Positions 48,883 to 58,058 are shown, counted from the stretch's first letter. The stretch is 64,000 bases of DNA from Thermoplasmatota archaeon (GCA_025457865.1 JALOTP010000003.1:33067-97066), one strand, 5' to 3'. Numbers and translations: made by a program. Notes: generated from the sequence alone by a model not told the origin.

Positions 48883-51805
48883 GGTGAAGGTGAACGGCAC
48901 GGAGATGGACCTGCCGTCGGACCAGACCATACTGACCTCGCTCCGGGAGAGGGGGATCCATGTTCCGGGCATGTGCCTCAACCCCGACCTGGACCCGAAC
49001 GGCTCGTGCAGGTTGTGCTTCATTTCCTCGGGCGGGAAGCAGCTGACCGCCTGCTCCACCTTGCCGACCGACGGCATGGACATCGTTACGGTTGATGCGA
49101 AGCTCTCCAGGCTCAGGAGGACCTCCCTCGAGCTGATGCTCTCGGACCACTACGGGGACTGCATCGGACCCTGCCAGAAAGGCTGTCCCGCAAGGAGCGA
49201 TGTCCAGGGATATCTGGCGCTCACTTCGGAGGGTAAGTACCATGAGGCAGTGAAACTGATGAAGGAGCGCTACATCCTGCCTGCGGTTCTAGGCAGGGTC
49301 TGCCCCGCATTCTGCGAGAAGGATTGCAGGAGGGGCCTCGTCGAGGGACCGGTGGCCATCCGGCAGCTCAAGAGGTTCGCGGCGGACATGGACCTCATGG
49401 AGCCATGGATACCGGTGATACCGTCCGATACGGGAATGAAGGTCGCCGTCGTAGGGGGCGGCCCTGCCGGCCTATCCTGTGCCTACTATCTCAGGACCTT
49501 GGGCCATGCGGTGACCTTGTTCGAAGCGATGCCCGAACTTGGGGGTTGGACCAGATACGGGATCCCCGAGTACAGGCTTCCCAAGGACGTTCTCGTAAAG
49601 GACATAGCGACGGTCATAGGGACCGGCGTCGAGGTCAAAGTAGGGGTCCGGGTGGGGAAGGACATTTCCATGGACAGGCTCCGCAAAGGTTACGACTCGG
49701 TCTTCCTGGGAATAGGGGCCTGGGGCGGAAGGAAGCTCAAGGTCCCTGGGGAGAACCTTCCCGGCGTCTTCCAGGGCATTGACCTGCTGGCCAGGATCAA
49801 TAATGGGGAGAAGGTCGAACTCGGCAAGAATGTGGTCGTCGTGGGAGGCGGCAATACCGCCATGGACGTTGTAAGGGTATGCCGGAGGCTGGGGTGCGAT
49901 GTCACCCTGACCTACAGAAGGTCCGAGAGCGAGATGCCCGCCTCTGCCCTTGAGATAGAGGAGGCCAAGGAGGAGGGCGTCAAGTTCATGCTCCTTTGCA
50001 ACCCCGTAAGAGTGCACGGGGAGAAGAAGGTGGATTCCCTTGAGCTCATAGCCATGGAGCTCGGAGAGCCCGACGAGAGCGGCAGGAGAAGGCCCGTGCC
50101 CAGGGAGTGCTCGGAGTTCAAGCTCAAGGCCGACTCCATCATCCTTGCGATCGGACAGTACAACGAGGATAGCGTCATCTACAAACTTGGCGTGGGGTCA
50201 AGGTCGGGGAACATAGATGTGAACGAGCTCACACTTTCCACCACGGAGGACGGTGTGTTCGCCGGAGGGGATGCCGTTCTCGGACCGAGCACGGTCATTG
50301 AGTCCATAGAGCAGGGGCGCAGAGCGGCATTGATGATCGACCTCTACATGAAAGGGAAGCTCGATATGCTGAGGATGGCGGTGAGGGACCCGCTCCGAGG
50401 GCTCAATTGGACGGTAAGCGACAACGATGTGAGGAAAGTGTTCTCGGACCTCCATCCCTACAATCACTGGAAGAGCGTCACCGAGAAGGATTACCTCGAT
50501 GTTGAACGGATCGAGCGCAAGCGTGCTGGAGTGGCCCCGGCCGAAGAGAGGATAACGGACTTCAGGGAGGTGGAGCACACCTTCGACGAGACTTCTGCAT
50601 CGATAGAGGTCACAAGATGCATGTCCTGCGGATGCATGGACGCTTTCGAATGCAAGCTCAGGGAATATTCGATGCTCTACGGTGCGAGCCAGGACCGTCT
50701 CGGCGGCGAGTTCCAGAAGGTCCCTCTCGACGATTCCCATCCTAACATTGTCCTTGACAACAACAAGTGCGTCCTATGCGGTCAATGCGTCAACATGACC
50801 CAGGAGCTTACTGGCGAGGGTGTTCTTGACCTAAACTTCCGGGGGTTCGGGACCAGAGTGTCCCCCACACTGGGGACCAGGCTGGAGGACTCCAAGGGGA
50901 CCATGCTCGGGGATATGATGGACGTATGCCCCACCGGTGCCCTTACCGAGAAGCTCCCATACGACAAACCCGGCCCCTGGGAGACGAGGCCGCACCCCCA
51001 CGTTTGCAACGGCTGCGGCGTGGGATGCGAGCTCGAGCTCGAAATATTCAACGACGAGCTCGTCAGGGCCAGGGGAAGGAGGGCTGGATGGAGCCGCGGC
51101 CACATGTGCGATCCGGGGCGCTTCGACAGGCCCTGGGCCGTAGGGTTGGACACAGCCCTGCTCCGGGAGGGGGACAGGTTCCGCGAGTTGGACCTCGAAG
51201 AGGCATTCGGTATCCTTAAGGAACGGACCAAGGACCTTGCCGTGATACTCGGAGGTGACTGCACCCAGGAGGAGGCCATGTCCTTCGTGGAGCTTGCAAG
51301 GAAGCACAAGCTGAAGGTCGGAACGACGGCCAAAGAGGGCATCTCCACGGCCGGTGTGTACGATATCGCCCGTGCAAGAAGGATAGATGTCAGGCTCGAT
51401 GTGGACAGGTACCCGGTCCTCAAGGTATTCCTCAGAGAGGCCATGAGGAACGGGGCCGTCGTCTCTGACGAGATGCCAGACCTTGTCATCAAGGAGGCCC
51501 CGGGACGACCGGAAGAGGTCCCGACCATGATCATGCACGAGGGGGTCAACGATACGGGCCTCCTCAAGATGGGCATCATAGGGATGCCCAAGGCCGGGAG
51601 CTACCTGCACGTGGGCAACCTGAAAGGGAAGCTGCCCGGGTTCACCATTGTGCTCGGTTTCGGGGATGAAGCCGACCTCATGCTGCCCTACCCGAGCTTC
51701 GCCGAGAAAGATGGTACAATAATCAATTCAGCTGGAAGGGAGCTACGGTTCAGGAAGGCCAAGGAAAGCAGGGTCAGGACCTTCGAGGCGCTAATGGCAT
51801 TGTAG
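48875..51805 (+). CDS. NuoG-GltD-ferredoxin-molybdopterin-domain fusion oxidoreductase
   Basis: 976 aa fusion. Order: plant-type [2Fe-2S] domain (CLNPDLDPNGSCRLC...AC, about residues 32-62), cysteine-rich GltD bridge (CIGPCQKGCP), FAD site GGGPAGLSCAYYL (about 190) and NAD(P) site GGGNTAMDVVRV (about 328), a ferredoxin-like CVLCGQC region (about 630), then the Fe4S4 start of molybdopterin oxidoreductases HVCNGCGVGCELE (about 710). The remaining 250 residues keep only a shortened NuoG-like end (LPYPSFAEKDGT), without a molybdenum domain. ATG 48875 has GGAGGTG 7 nt upstream. It should let the complex use a second nicotinamide pool, likely NADPH. No hydrogenase or formate dehydrogenase follows. 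Confidence 0.9.
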   Translation: MPRVKVNGTEMDLPSDQTILTSLRERGIHVPGMCLNPDLDPNGSCRLCFISSGGKQLTACSTLPTDGMDIVTVDAKLSRLRRTSLELMLSDHYGDCIGPCQKGCPARSDVQGYLALTSEGKYHEAVKLMKERYILPAVLGRVCPAFCEKDCRRGLVEGPVAIRQLKRFAADMDLMEPWIPVIPSDTGMKVAVVGGGPAGLSCAYYLRTLGHAVTLFEAMPELGGWTRYGIPEYRLPKDVLVKDIATVIGTGVEVKVGVRVGKDISMDRLRKGYDSVFLGIGAWGGRKLKVPGENLPGVFQGIDLLARINNGEKVELGKNVVVVGGGNTAMDVVRVCRRLGCDVTLTYRRSESEMPASALEIEEAKEEGVKFMLLCNPVRVHGEKKVDSLELIAMELGEPDESGRRRPVPRECSEFKLKADSIILAIGQYNEDSVIYKLGVGSRSGNIDVNELTLSTTEDGVFAGGDAVLGPSTVIESIEQGRRAALMIDLYMKGKLDMLRMAVRDPLRGLNWTVSDNDVRKVFSDLHPYNHWKSVTEKDYLDVERIERKRAGVAPAEERITDFREVEHTFDETSASIEVTRCMSCGCMDAFECKLREYSMLYGASQDRLGGEFQKVPLDDSHPNIVLDNNKCVLCGQCVNMTQELTGEGVLDLNFRGFGTRVSPTLGTRLEDSKGTMLGDMMDVCPTGALTEKLPYDKPGPWETRPHPHVCNGCGVGCELELEIFNDELVRARGRRAGWSRGHMCDPGRFDRPWAVGLDTALLREGDRFRELDLEEAFGILKERTKDLAVILGGDCTQEEAMSFVELARKHKLKVGTTAKEGISTAGVYDIARARRIDVRLDVDRYPVLKVFLREAMRNGAVVSDEMPDLVIKEAPGRPEEVPTMIMHEGVNDTGLLKMGIIGMPKAGSYLHVGNLKGKLPGFTIVLGFGDEADLMLPYPSFAEKDGTIINSAGRELRFRKAKESRVRTFEALMAL

Positions 51806-51811
51806 GTGGTC

Positions 51812-52063
51812 TCACTGGACCCTGACCTTCGAAGAAACGCCTCTGCCTAGCGCGAACTTGCAGTCGCGGTGCTCGACGATGACGCCGCCACCGTTGTTAT
51901 GGACGACAGTGACCGTTTCCCCTGGATAGAGCCCAAGCTCGGCGAGCCTTCCCCTTAGCATCCTGCCGCCGTCTATCTCGAAGATGGTCACCTTCTTGCC
52001 CCTCTCCGTATCGGAGAGGGCCTTCCTCGACCTTGGAACATAGACGGGGTTCAACAGGCTCAC
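51812..52063 (-). CDS. feoA: FeoA-domain protein
   Basis: 83 aa, SH3-like FeoA fold with IDGGRMLRGRLAELGLYPGE and a C-terminal GRGVSSKVRV strand. FeoA supports the ferrous iron transporter FeoB, which is not in this window, so it could also be a free-standing regulator. Start is a GTG (52063) in a weak context. A 16-bp inverted repeat lies 19 bp upstream, fitting iron-responsive control. Converges with the fusion oxidoreductase. Confidence 0.85.
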   Translation of the reverse strand: MSLLNPVYVPRSRKALSDTERGKKVTIFEIDGGRMLRGRLAELGLYPGETVTVVHNNGGGVIVEHRDCKFALGRGVSSKVRVQ

Positions 52064-52081
52064 CTAGTGTATACAAACAGT

Positions 52082-52097
52082 TCTAGACTTTCCTAGA
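52082..52097. promoter_or_regulatory. Inverted repeat at the feoA promoter, candidate operator
   Basis: TCTAG-ACTTTC-CTAGA: perfect 5-bp arms with a 6-bp spacer, lying between an AT-rich element (about 52110-52120) and the feoA start. Position and symmetry fit a DtxR/MntR-like dimer site; this is inference. Confidence 0.4.
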
Positions 52098-52141
52098 TTA
52101 GTTAGGATGAATTAATACTTTATGGTTCGATCAGGACACGA

Positions 52142-52645
52142 TCATAGGCCAGATATATCGTTCATATGACCTTCAAGGGCAAGGAGCCATCTCTTCACAT
52201 CGAGCCCCGCCCCGAAACCTCCCAGGGCGGACCTCCCCCCCTTCCCCTTGGAGAGGACCCTGTGGCACGGGATGACGAGCAGGTATGGATTTGCCCCCAC
52301 GGCGGTCCCGATAGCCCTCGCCCCTTTCGGCATTCCCAGCCTCTCGGCGAGATCGGAATAAGTGGTGGTCGCACCGAACCCAACGAACGACAGCTCTGCA
52401 TAGGTCCTCTTGCGGAGGTCGGAAAGTCCGCTGAGGTCTATTGGCAAAGGTAGCATGCCCGGGTCCCTGCCGGAGAAATAAACGGAAAGGTATTCCCTAA
52501 GCTGCTCCGTTCTGTGGTCGGACAACTCTCCCAGGAGACGCACCTCGTTGCTCCTGGCCTTCTTGGAGCCCAGTGAAAGTTCCTTCAGCCCATGCTTGGA
52601 GAAGATACCGTCCAATCGCCCTATGGGCGTTCCAATGGAGAACAT
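52142..52645 (-). CDS. ogt: Methylated-DNA--protein-cysteine methyltransferase
   Basis: 167 aa. The suicide cysteine lies in VIPCHRVLS (about residue 133), with the asparagine hinge VGANPYL before it and a winged-helix region RTYAELSFVGFGATTTYSDL. Repairs O6-alkylguanine. I chose ATG 52645, which overlaps the GGGP synthase stop as TGATG and begins with the expected first strand; ATG 52669 would add eight residues. Confidence 0.94.
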   Translation of the reverse strand: MFSIGTPIGRLDGIFSKHGLKELSLGSKKARSNEVRLLGELSDHRTEQLREYLSVYFSGRDPGMLPLPIDLSGLSDLRKRTYAELSFVGFGATTTYSDLAERLGMPKGARAIGTAVGANPYLLVIPCHRVLSKGKGGRSALGGFGAGLDVKRWLLALEGHMNDISGL

Positions 52646-53409
52646 CAGTTCGTCCTGCGGTCCTTCCATCCTCTCACCATCCCCGAGACCGTGTCCCTGA
52701 CAGCCCCTTCGATGTCGGTCTCCCGTTCCACCATGGTGCCGGTCACTATGATGTCCGCACCCGCCCTGACGGCCTCTTCTGCCTTGGCGGCATCCGATAT
52801 GCCGCCGCCCAGGATGATGGGTATGTCAATGACCTCTCTGACGGCTGATATCATCCCGGAGGGAATAGGTTCGCTAACACCGGAACCCCCCTCGAGGTAG
52901 CAGAACCCCATACCGAACAGCTCTGTGGCCTTTGCATATTCCTGAGCGGTCCTGATATCGTCCCTGGCTATCAGGTCAACATCTCCGATCCTTCCCACCA
53001 GCATCCCCGGTTCGAAGACGAGGTATCCGACAGGGATTATCTCCATGCCTGAGCGGGATAGCTCGAGCGATGCCCTTGCGGCCTCCCTGACGACATATCT
53101 GACGTCCCTTGAGTTGAGGAGGCTCATGAAGAAGATGGCATCGGCATGGCATGATATTGACGTGGATGAAGCGGGGAATATCACCATTGGGAGGTCGGAT
53201 ACCTCTTTGACCGCACAGAGGGTCGCACCCAGCTTCTGCGCATCGACACCGGTGGTCCCTCCTATGAGGAGGATGTGCGTCCCCCCATCTTCGGCCTGGA
53301 CCGCCATCTCCGCTGCCCTTCCAGGGGGTTGTTTGTCCGGGTCTATGAGAGTGACATGGACAGGGCTCTCGTTGAGCCGTCTGGATATCATCTCATTGAC
53401 AGAGCTCAC
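52645..53409 (-). CDS. Geranylgeranylglyceryl phosphate synthase
   Basis: 254 aa TIM-barrel prenyltransferase of archaeal membrane-lipid synthesis, joining geranylgeranyl diphosphate to glycerol 1-phosphate. Motifs: LIDPDKQPPG (about residue 21), IGGTTGVD (about 50), FCYLEGGSGVSEPI (about 173), ILGGGISDAAKAEEAVRAGAD (phosphate-binding, split here by description) and IVTGTMVE (about 230). GTG start at 53409 with GAAGGAT upstream; TATA box ATTTAAATAAC at about 53433-53443. Coupled to ogt. Confidence 0.94.
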   Translation of the reverse strand: MSSVNEMISRRLNESPVHVTLIDPDKQPPGRAAEMAVQAEDGGTHILLIGGTTGVDAQKLGATLCAVKEVSDLPMVIFPASSTSISCHADAIFFMSLLNSRDVRYVVREAARASLELSRSGMEIIPVGYLVFEPGMLVGRIGDVDLIARDDIRTAQEYAKATELFGMGFCYLEGGSGVSEPIPSGMISAVREVIDIPIILGGGISDAAKAEEAVRAGADIIVTGTMVERETDIEGAVRDTVSGMVRGWKDRRTN

Positions 53410-53570
53410 ATCCTTCAGCTAGCGAAAGACGTTATTTAAATGTTTCAATGGGCAAAAGTTTTACACTTGCCCTTTGAACAATAGGATACAAAAGGACCCG
53501 CCCCTTGGGACTGTCCGAACAATATCATATCATAGGAAAAAATATTGCCATAAATAGTGTTCCGGAATCC

Positions 53571-53578
53571 TATAAATA
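53571..53578 (+). promoter_or_regulatory. TATA box of the C/D box sRNA
   Basis: TATAAATA whose centre is about 26 bp from 53601, the predicted first nucleotide of the sRNA terminal stem. Confidence 0.6.
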
Positions 53579-53600
53579 ATCCCGTAGGCATTGCCCAGGT

Positions 53601-53659
53601 CCCGCTGTGATGTAAGAGACCCAGCTGATACATGACGAATGATGGGCGAGCTGAGCGGG
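53601..53659 (+). ncRNA. C/D box guide sRNA (2'-O-methylation)
   Basis: All elements of an archaeal C/D sRNA are present in order: terminal stem CCCGC (53601-53605) with GCGGG (53655-53659), C box GTGATGT (53607-53613), 11-nt D' guide, D' box CTGA (53625-53628), 3-nt gap, C' box ATGACGA (53632-53638), 12-nt D guide (53639-53650) and D box CTGA (53651-53654). C and C' each differ from RTGATGA at one position. A TATA box lies 25 bp upstream. It directs fibrillarin to a nucleotide paired five positions upstream of D or D'. I did not identify its targets. It ends 4 nt from the convergent pfkB stop. Confidence 0.85.
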
Positions 53660-53662
53660 CTT

Positions 53663-54616
53663 CTATCCCTCTACCATTGACGAGAGCTTTTCCCAGCACA
53701 CATCTGCTCCTCTTTGGAACTTTCCGCTAACGATAACGGACCCCATTGCATCCCCGAACCTTATGGCGGACCGTGGTGGGTATCCCTTCAGGAGCGCGGC
53801 ATAGAAAGCGCCCCTGTAAGCATCCCCCGCCCCGGTCACATCGCCTTTGATGGCAACTGGAAACGGTGGGCTTTCAAGGACGCCGCTCCTGTCATAGAGG
53901 AACGAGCCATGCTCTCCCATAGTGACGATGCATTCGGAGAGCATGTCCAAAGCAGCAGGGAACAACGGGACCTTCGTCCCGTTCGCTGTCCCCTGAGTAG
54001 CTTTCCAACCCATGAGGTTCCCCAGCTCCTTCCATTCACCCATATTCCCGAAGAGCCTTCTGCAACGGGGAAGGACCTTTGAAAGAGACCCTTTGTCCCA
54101 TCTGAAGAAGAGCTCCTGCCCCGGGTCGAGAGAGACCTCCGAGCCCCGCTCCGAAAGCGCTTCGGCCGTCCTTGAGGCAAAGTCGGGGTGGGATGTGGCT
54201 ATATGGACGTACCTCGGAACCGTTCCCTTTCCGAAGGGAACTGCAAGGTCCTTCTGCCTTGACATGGCACCCTCGCAGAAGGCATAGGACTGCTTACCTT
54301 CCGGGGTCGAGAGGATGATGCAGTACGGTGATGGCAGTTCGGGGTCTTCCACGATCAGTGAAAGGTCCACCCCTGCCCCCTCAAGCCGCTCCCTGACGGA
54401 AGGGTCAAGGTCCCTCCCTACAACGGTGGAGAGGAAAGTCCTCGCCCCCAGCCTGGATGCGGCAAGGGATATGTTGCCCCCGCATCCGCCGAAAGACTTC
54501 CGGTAATTGAGCACAGGGGCCGACTGGCCCTCGGCGGGGATGTAAGGTATCGTGTAGATCCTGTCCACGTTCAGGTTCCCGCAGACAAGGAGACAGTCGG
54601 TCATAGACATCCTCAC
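53663..54616 (-). CDS. PfkB-family carbohydrate or nucleoside kinase
   Basis: 317 aa ribokinase fold. N-terminal signature YRKSFGGCGGNISLAASRLG (about residue 38) and the C-terminal signature with catalytic Asp, DVTGAGDAYRGAFYAALLKG (about 260). Phosphorylates a sugar or nucleoside with ATP or ADP; the exact substrate cannot be read. Start may be ATG 54616 or 54607 (MSMTD, second Met within MRMSM). No operon partner. Confidence 0.88.
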   Translation of the reverse strand: MRMSMTDCLLVCGNLNVDRIYTIPYIPAEGQSAPVLNYRKSFGGCGGNISLAASRLGARTFLSTVVGRDLDPSVRERLEGAGVDLSLIVEDPELPSPYCIILSTPEGKQSYAFCEGAMSRQKDLAVPFGKGTVPRYVHIATSHPDFASRTAEALSERGSEVSLDPGQELFFRWDKGSLSKVLPRCRRLFGNMGEWKELGNLMGWKATQGTANGTKVPLFPAALDMLSECIVTMGEHGSFLYDRSGVLESPPFPVAIKGDVTGAGDAYRGAFYAALLKGYPPRSAIRFGDAMGSVIVSGKFQRGADVCWEKLSSMVEG

Positions 54617-54714
54617 CCTATCTCCCTAAGCGTAGAAAAAGGTTACATGGCGCATGTCCAACCGGCAAAGCTTATTAAACTCCCCCCGTTACACTTCCCC
54701 TCGGCGGTCCTCTC

Positions 54715-55863
54715 ATGTCCAGGGAACCTTCTGACCGGTCAACATTCAGGGAGCGCTCCTCCTCCATGACGAGGAGGTCCCGTGATGTTGCCCCCACCAA
54801 ACCTTTAAGGGTCATCTCACCTAGTCGGCCTTCGGGGCCCTACCGCGATCCCCGCACCCGATCCAGGGATGGGGACCCGAAGGACAGGGAGGAAGGAAAG
54901 AAGCGCTCATTCCCGAGGATGGAGGCAGGCTCGTTCCTCTTCGATTTCATAGGTGCTCTCATAATACTGCTCCTCCTCATAGGTACCCTCTATACCTACA
55001 CCGGAAACTGGCCCCCTCTGGTCGTTGTCCAATCTGGCTCAATGCAACATTCGGACACGGAATCCTCCGTTGGCGTCATCGACACTGGCGACCTTGTCTT
55101 CGTCAAGAAGGTCGATGACACATCCAGGATAGTGACCTATGTCGAGGGCAAACAGAAGGGTCAGAGCTCCTACGATGCCTATGGCGATGTCATCATCTTC
55201 AAGCCCAACGGCAACTCATCGAAGACGGCCATCATCCACAGGGCCGTCATCCTCCTTGTTTGGAACGGGACGACCTACAACGTCACGACAGAACGCGGGG
55301 GCAGTTTCGACATACCGTCCCTTGGTCTCCTCAACAAGAGGGGTTCCATAGTCCTAGATAGCTACGAATGGCCCAGGGAGCTCCGCTCGAGGACGTTGGT
55401 CATCAATCTCTCGAACATCATAGACAAGTTCAGGGAATATGACAGAGAGCCCCACGGAGGCTACCTGACGAAAGGGGACGACAACAACATAGTCGACCAG
55501 ACCACGGACTTCGGCGGGGACACCAGATGGCTAGAGCCCGTAGAAGAGGATTGGGTCATAGGCCGGTCCGTGGGTGAGATACCCTGGTTCGGCCTCATAA
55601 AGCTCATACTTGAGGGGAACAAGGAATGGCCCTCGAACTCGATGAGGAACCTGGTGATCGCGTTCGTGGTGATCATTTCCCTTCCGTTCGTCGTCGAGTT
55701 CGCGTACAAAGGGATATCCTCTCTCATCAGAAAGGACGAAGAGGAGGGAGCGGAGCCCAAGACAAGGCTCGGAGCCCGGAACCTACGTGGTCAGGAACGG
55801 CAACAGGGCGTAAGAACGGCACATCCGCCCCCGTTCGGGACCCGCTCGAGAAGGGAGAGGTGA
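54715..55863 (+). CDS. Signal peptidase I, archaeal Sec11 type
   Basis: 382 aa. After an Arg/Ser-rich cytosolic extension of about 75 residues, unusual in length, comes a transmembrane helix (about 80-98). The active site has Ser in VQSGSM (about 108), His in AIIHRAV (about 178) and Asp in YLTKGDDNN (about 255), which is the Ser-His-Asp arrangement of archaeal and eukaryotic ER enzymes. A second helix lies at about 305-325, then a charged tail. Processes the exported proteins that are abundant here. TATA box TTATTAAA at about 54671-54678. Confidence 0.92.
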   Translation: MSREPSDRSTFRERSSSMTRRSRDVAPTKPLRVISPSRPSGPYRDPRTRSRDGDPKDREEGKKRSFPRMEAGSFLFDFIGALIILLLLIGTLYTYTGNWPPLVVVQSGSMQHSDTESSVGVIDTGDLVFVKKVDDTSRIVTYVEGKQKGQSSYDAYGDVIIFKPNGNSSKTAIIHRAVILLVWNGTTYNVTTERGGSFDIPSLGLLNKRGSIVLDSYEWPRELRSRTLVINLSNIIDKFREYDREPHGGYLTKGDDNNIVDQTTDFGGDTRWLEPVEEDWVIGRSVGEIPWFGLIKLILEGNKEWPSNSMRNLVIAFVVIISLPFVVEFAYKGISSLIRKDEEEGAEPKTRLGARNLRGQERQQGVRTAHPPPFGTRSRRER

Positions 55864-55932
55864 GCGGTCTCTTTGGATCTAGCGATGCAAAAGATGACCC
55901 ATTGCCCTACATAATGAGCAATATCCATTCTC

Positions 55933-57918
55933 TCAAGCGTTGTAGAAGATCTGTGCATCGCTCACGCGATACTCGCCTTCCCCTGCTAGGAGATAGGTGA
56001 TGACCAGGGACTGTCCCGGCTGGACCTTGTCTATCTTCCATTCCAGCACGGTTATCCCCTCGGGGGTCTGCTCCCTGGCAGGCGTCAGCGTGAAATCCTT
56101 GCCAACGAAGTTCTGGGGTACTATGTCCCTGAGCGTCAGGTCAAGGACGGGGTTGTTGCCCCTGTTGCGGTAGAGGAGCTCTATCCTGTACTCACCGACC
56201 TTAAGGCTCTGCTCTATGGACTTGCCCACGGAGAACCTTCTAAGGATCTGCATCGTTTCCACAACGGGCACCCCTGCGGCATCCTCGGCGGATATGACCG
56301 GGCCGGGAAGGAGCGTCCTTGCATCCACTGCTGAGGGTGCGACCATCTTCTCCCCGGGTTCGGGCCTGTGAATGACGGACCTGTACTTCACGACCATCTT
56401 GTCCCCCGGCTTGAGCACTCCGCCGTGTTTGGAAAGGTCGTCTATCCTGATGTAGAACTGCTCTTCGGTCGAGCCGTCGCCCATTCCCGGGTCGAGATGT
56501 GTCCCGACATTGTCACGGAGGGGCATACCGTTCCTCTCTACGGTCAGGGCTCCCTGCACCGGGGGCAGCATGTACTTGGGCAGGGTATCCCTCACGAACA
56601 CCTGCTCCATGTCCGCAGCCCCAGTGTTCTCGATGGTCAGCTGAACGTTGACCTCCGTGTCCCTGCGGGCCTCGACCCTGCTCTTGTCTATGGTCTTCTT
56701 ATAGGACATCCCTGCGGGGTAGAAATGGCCACCCTCACGTCTGAGCTGGTAGATCACCGTCTTCTGGAGACCTGGAACGATGTTCAGGATGAGGTTCTTC
56801 ACGAACTGCGGTTTCTCCGAACGGCTCAACAGCCAGGAGTCCGATTCCCATCTACCCTGGGGGGGGACATAGATGCCCGTCTTCTCGAGGTTCAAATAGA
56901 CCTGGCCTGTGGCGGGGTCCTGTACCTCGACCCTCATCACTTCGACCTCGAACAGAGAGGTGTTCTCCACGACGAAGCGACAGATCCATTCACCCGGTTC
57001 ATCGGTCTCGTCGGCCTCGATGAAGTACATGTTCCTGCACATGGCGTCGAAGGAGTTCACCACTATCTCGGTGATTATATCCTCGCCCTTGGCATTGATG
57101 GTCATATCACCTGCGGGGATCTTCTCGACCGGGAACTGCTCTATATCCCCCTCGACCCTCAAAAGCCTCATCTCGCCGGGCTCTATGCGCTTGACCCTCC
57201 AGACGAGCCTGCCCTCCTCTATCGCCGCATCCTCCTTTGCCTCACCGCTGAAAGCGATGTTCTTGAGCTGAGGGGGAAGGGGTTTGGTAATTATGACATC
57301 CGAGTAAGGTATTATCGCCAGGTCCTTTATGCCCATCTGGTAGATGATGCGGCCAGGCCTGCCCTTGAGTATTATCCTTGATTCGTTGAGGTCGGCATGC
57401 GTGGTCACGACCTCCTCTAGAGCTATGGAGGGCTCATCAAGGAGTATCTGGTAGCTCTTGCTCACCTTCTTTCCGGGCTCTATCTCCTTGGCCCTGAGGT
57501 TCGTGAAATCGAGCTTAGCGGCACCGGACCCTTCCTGGACGCCAACATCGACATCCCAGATCCTGTCCTTGTCCGACCTGTTCAGGACCGATAGGACACC
57601 CCTTGTCTCGTGCCCCCGGACCTCGCCGTCAAGGCTCATCTGGACGCTCTCCTCCTCTTCCAGCTGGACCATTGCCCCGGATTCGGCCGAGAACCGGATA
57701 TTGGCCTTCTTGACCTCTTCCTTGTGGACCCTTTCCTTGGTTATCCAGTCTTCGAACCTGTCGTACATGAGGGCTCCGGTCCGGGGGTCCATCTTAGCCC
57801 CCAACCTTCCAAAACCGGAATCCGCTTCAAGGGTCGTTGTGCCCTTGGAGAGCTCGTACCTGTACGGTATCCTGCCTATCAGCTTGCGTTCGACATCTAC
57901 AACATACTCTTCATCCAT
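55933..57918 (-). CDS. Large repeat protein of unknown function (COG1361/DUF11-like beta domains)
   Basis: 661 aa from ATG 57918, which has AGGGGGT 6 nt upstream; the frame reaches 58041 but without support. There is no signal peptide or transmembrane helix. The protein is a chain of beta-sandwich units of about 110 residues resembling conserved-repeat/DUF11 domains, with patterns such as LTIENTGAADMEQVFVRD and ELLYRNRGNNPVLDL. These normally occur in exported proteins, so the apparently cytosolic location is odd. Head-to-head with rqcH. Confidence 0.75.
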   Translation of the reverse strand: MDEEYVVDVERKLIGRIPYRYELSKGTTTLEADSGFGRLGAKMDPRTGALMYDRFEDWITKERVHKEEVKKANIRFSAESGAMVQLEEEESVQMSLDGEVRGHETRGVLSVLNRSDKDRIWDVDVGVQEGSGAAKLDFTNLRAKEIEPGKKVSKSYQILLDEPSIALEEVVTTHADLNESRIILKGRPGRIIYQMGIKDLAIIPYSDVIITKPLPPQLKNIAFSGEAKEDAAIEEGRLVWRVKRIEPGEMRLLRVEGDIEQFPVEKIPAGDMTINAKGEDIITEIVVNSFDAMCRNMYFIEADETDEPGEWICRFVVENTSLFEVEVMRVEVQDPATGQVYLNLEKTGIYVPPQGRWESDSWLLSRSEKPQFVKNLILNIVPGLQKTVIYQLRREGGHFYPAGMSYKKTIDKSRVEARRDTEVNVQLTIENTGAADMEQVFVRDTLPKYMLPPVQGALTVERNGMPLRDNVGTHLDPGMGDGSTEEQFYIRIDDLSKHGGVLKPGDKMVVKYRSVIHRPEPGEKMVAPSAVDARTLLPGPVISAEDAAGVPVVETMQILRRFSVGKSIEQSLKVGEYRIELLYRNRGNNPVLDLTLRDIVPQNFVGKDFTLTPAREQTPEGITVLEWKIDKVQPGQSLVITYLLAGEGEYRVSDAQIFYNA

Positions 57919-58048
57919 GATGGGACCCCCTATGCTTCCTTGAAGATATGATACGGGAACTTGGGTGCGAAATGGAAACATGAACGCATTATTAATTGTT
58001 TTCTTAAGAAACATGCCCCTTGGGAGAGGATAAGTGCCCATTGGTAGG

Positions 58049-58058
58049 TTTTTATATC
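58049..58058 (+). promoter_or_regulatory. TATA box of rqcH
   Basis: TTTTTATATC, centre about 25 bp upstream of the TTG at 58079. Confidence 0.5.

Noticed and set aside
53445..53699. 84-codon minus-strand open frame
   Set aside because: It overlaps the end of pfkB and the C/D box sRNA, has no ribosome site and shows no protein-like composition.
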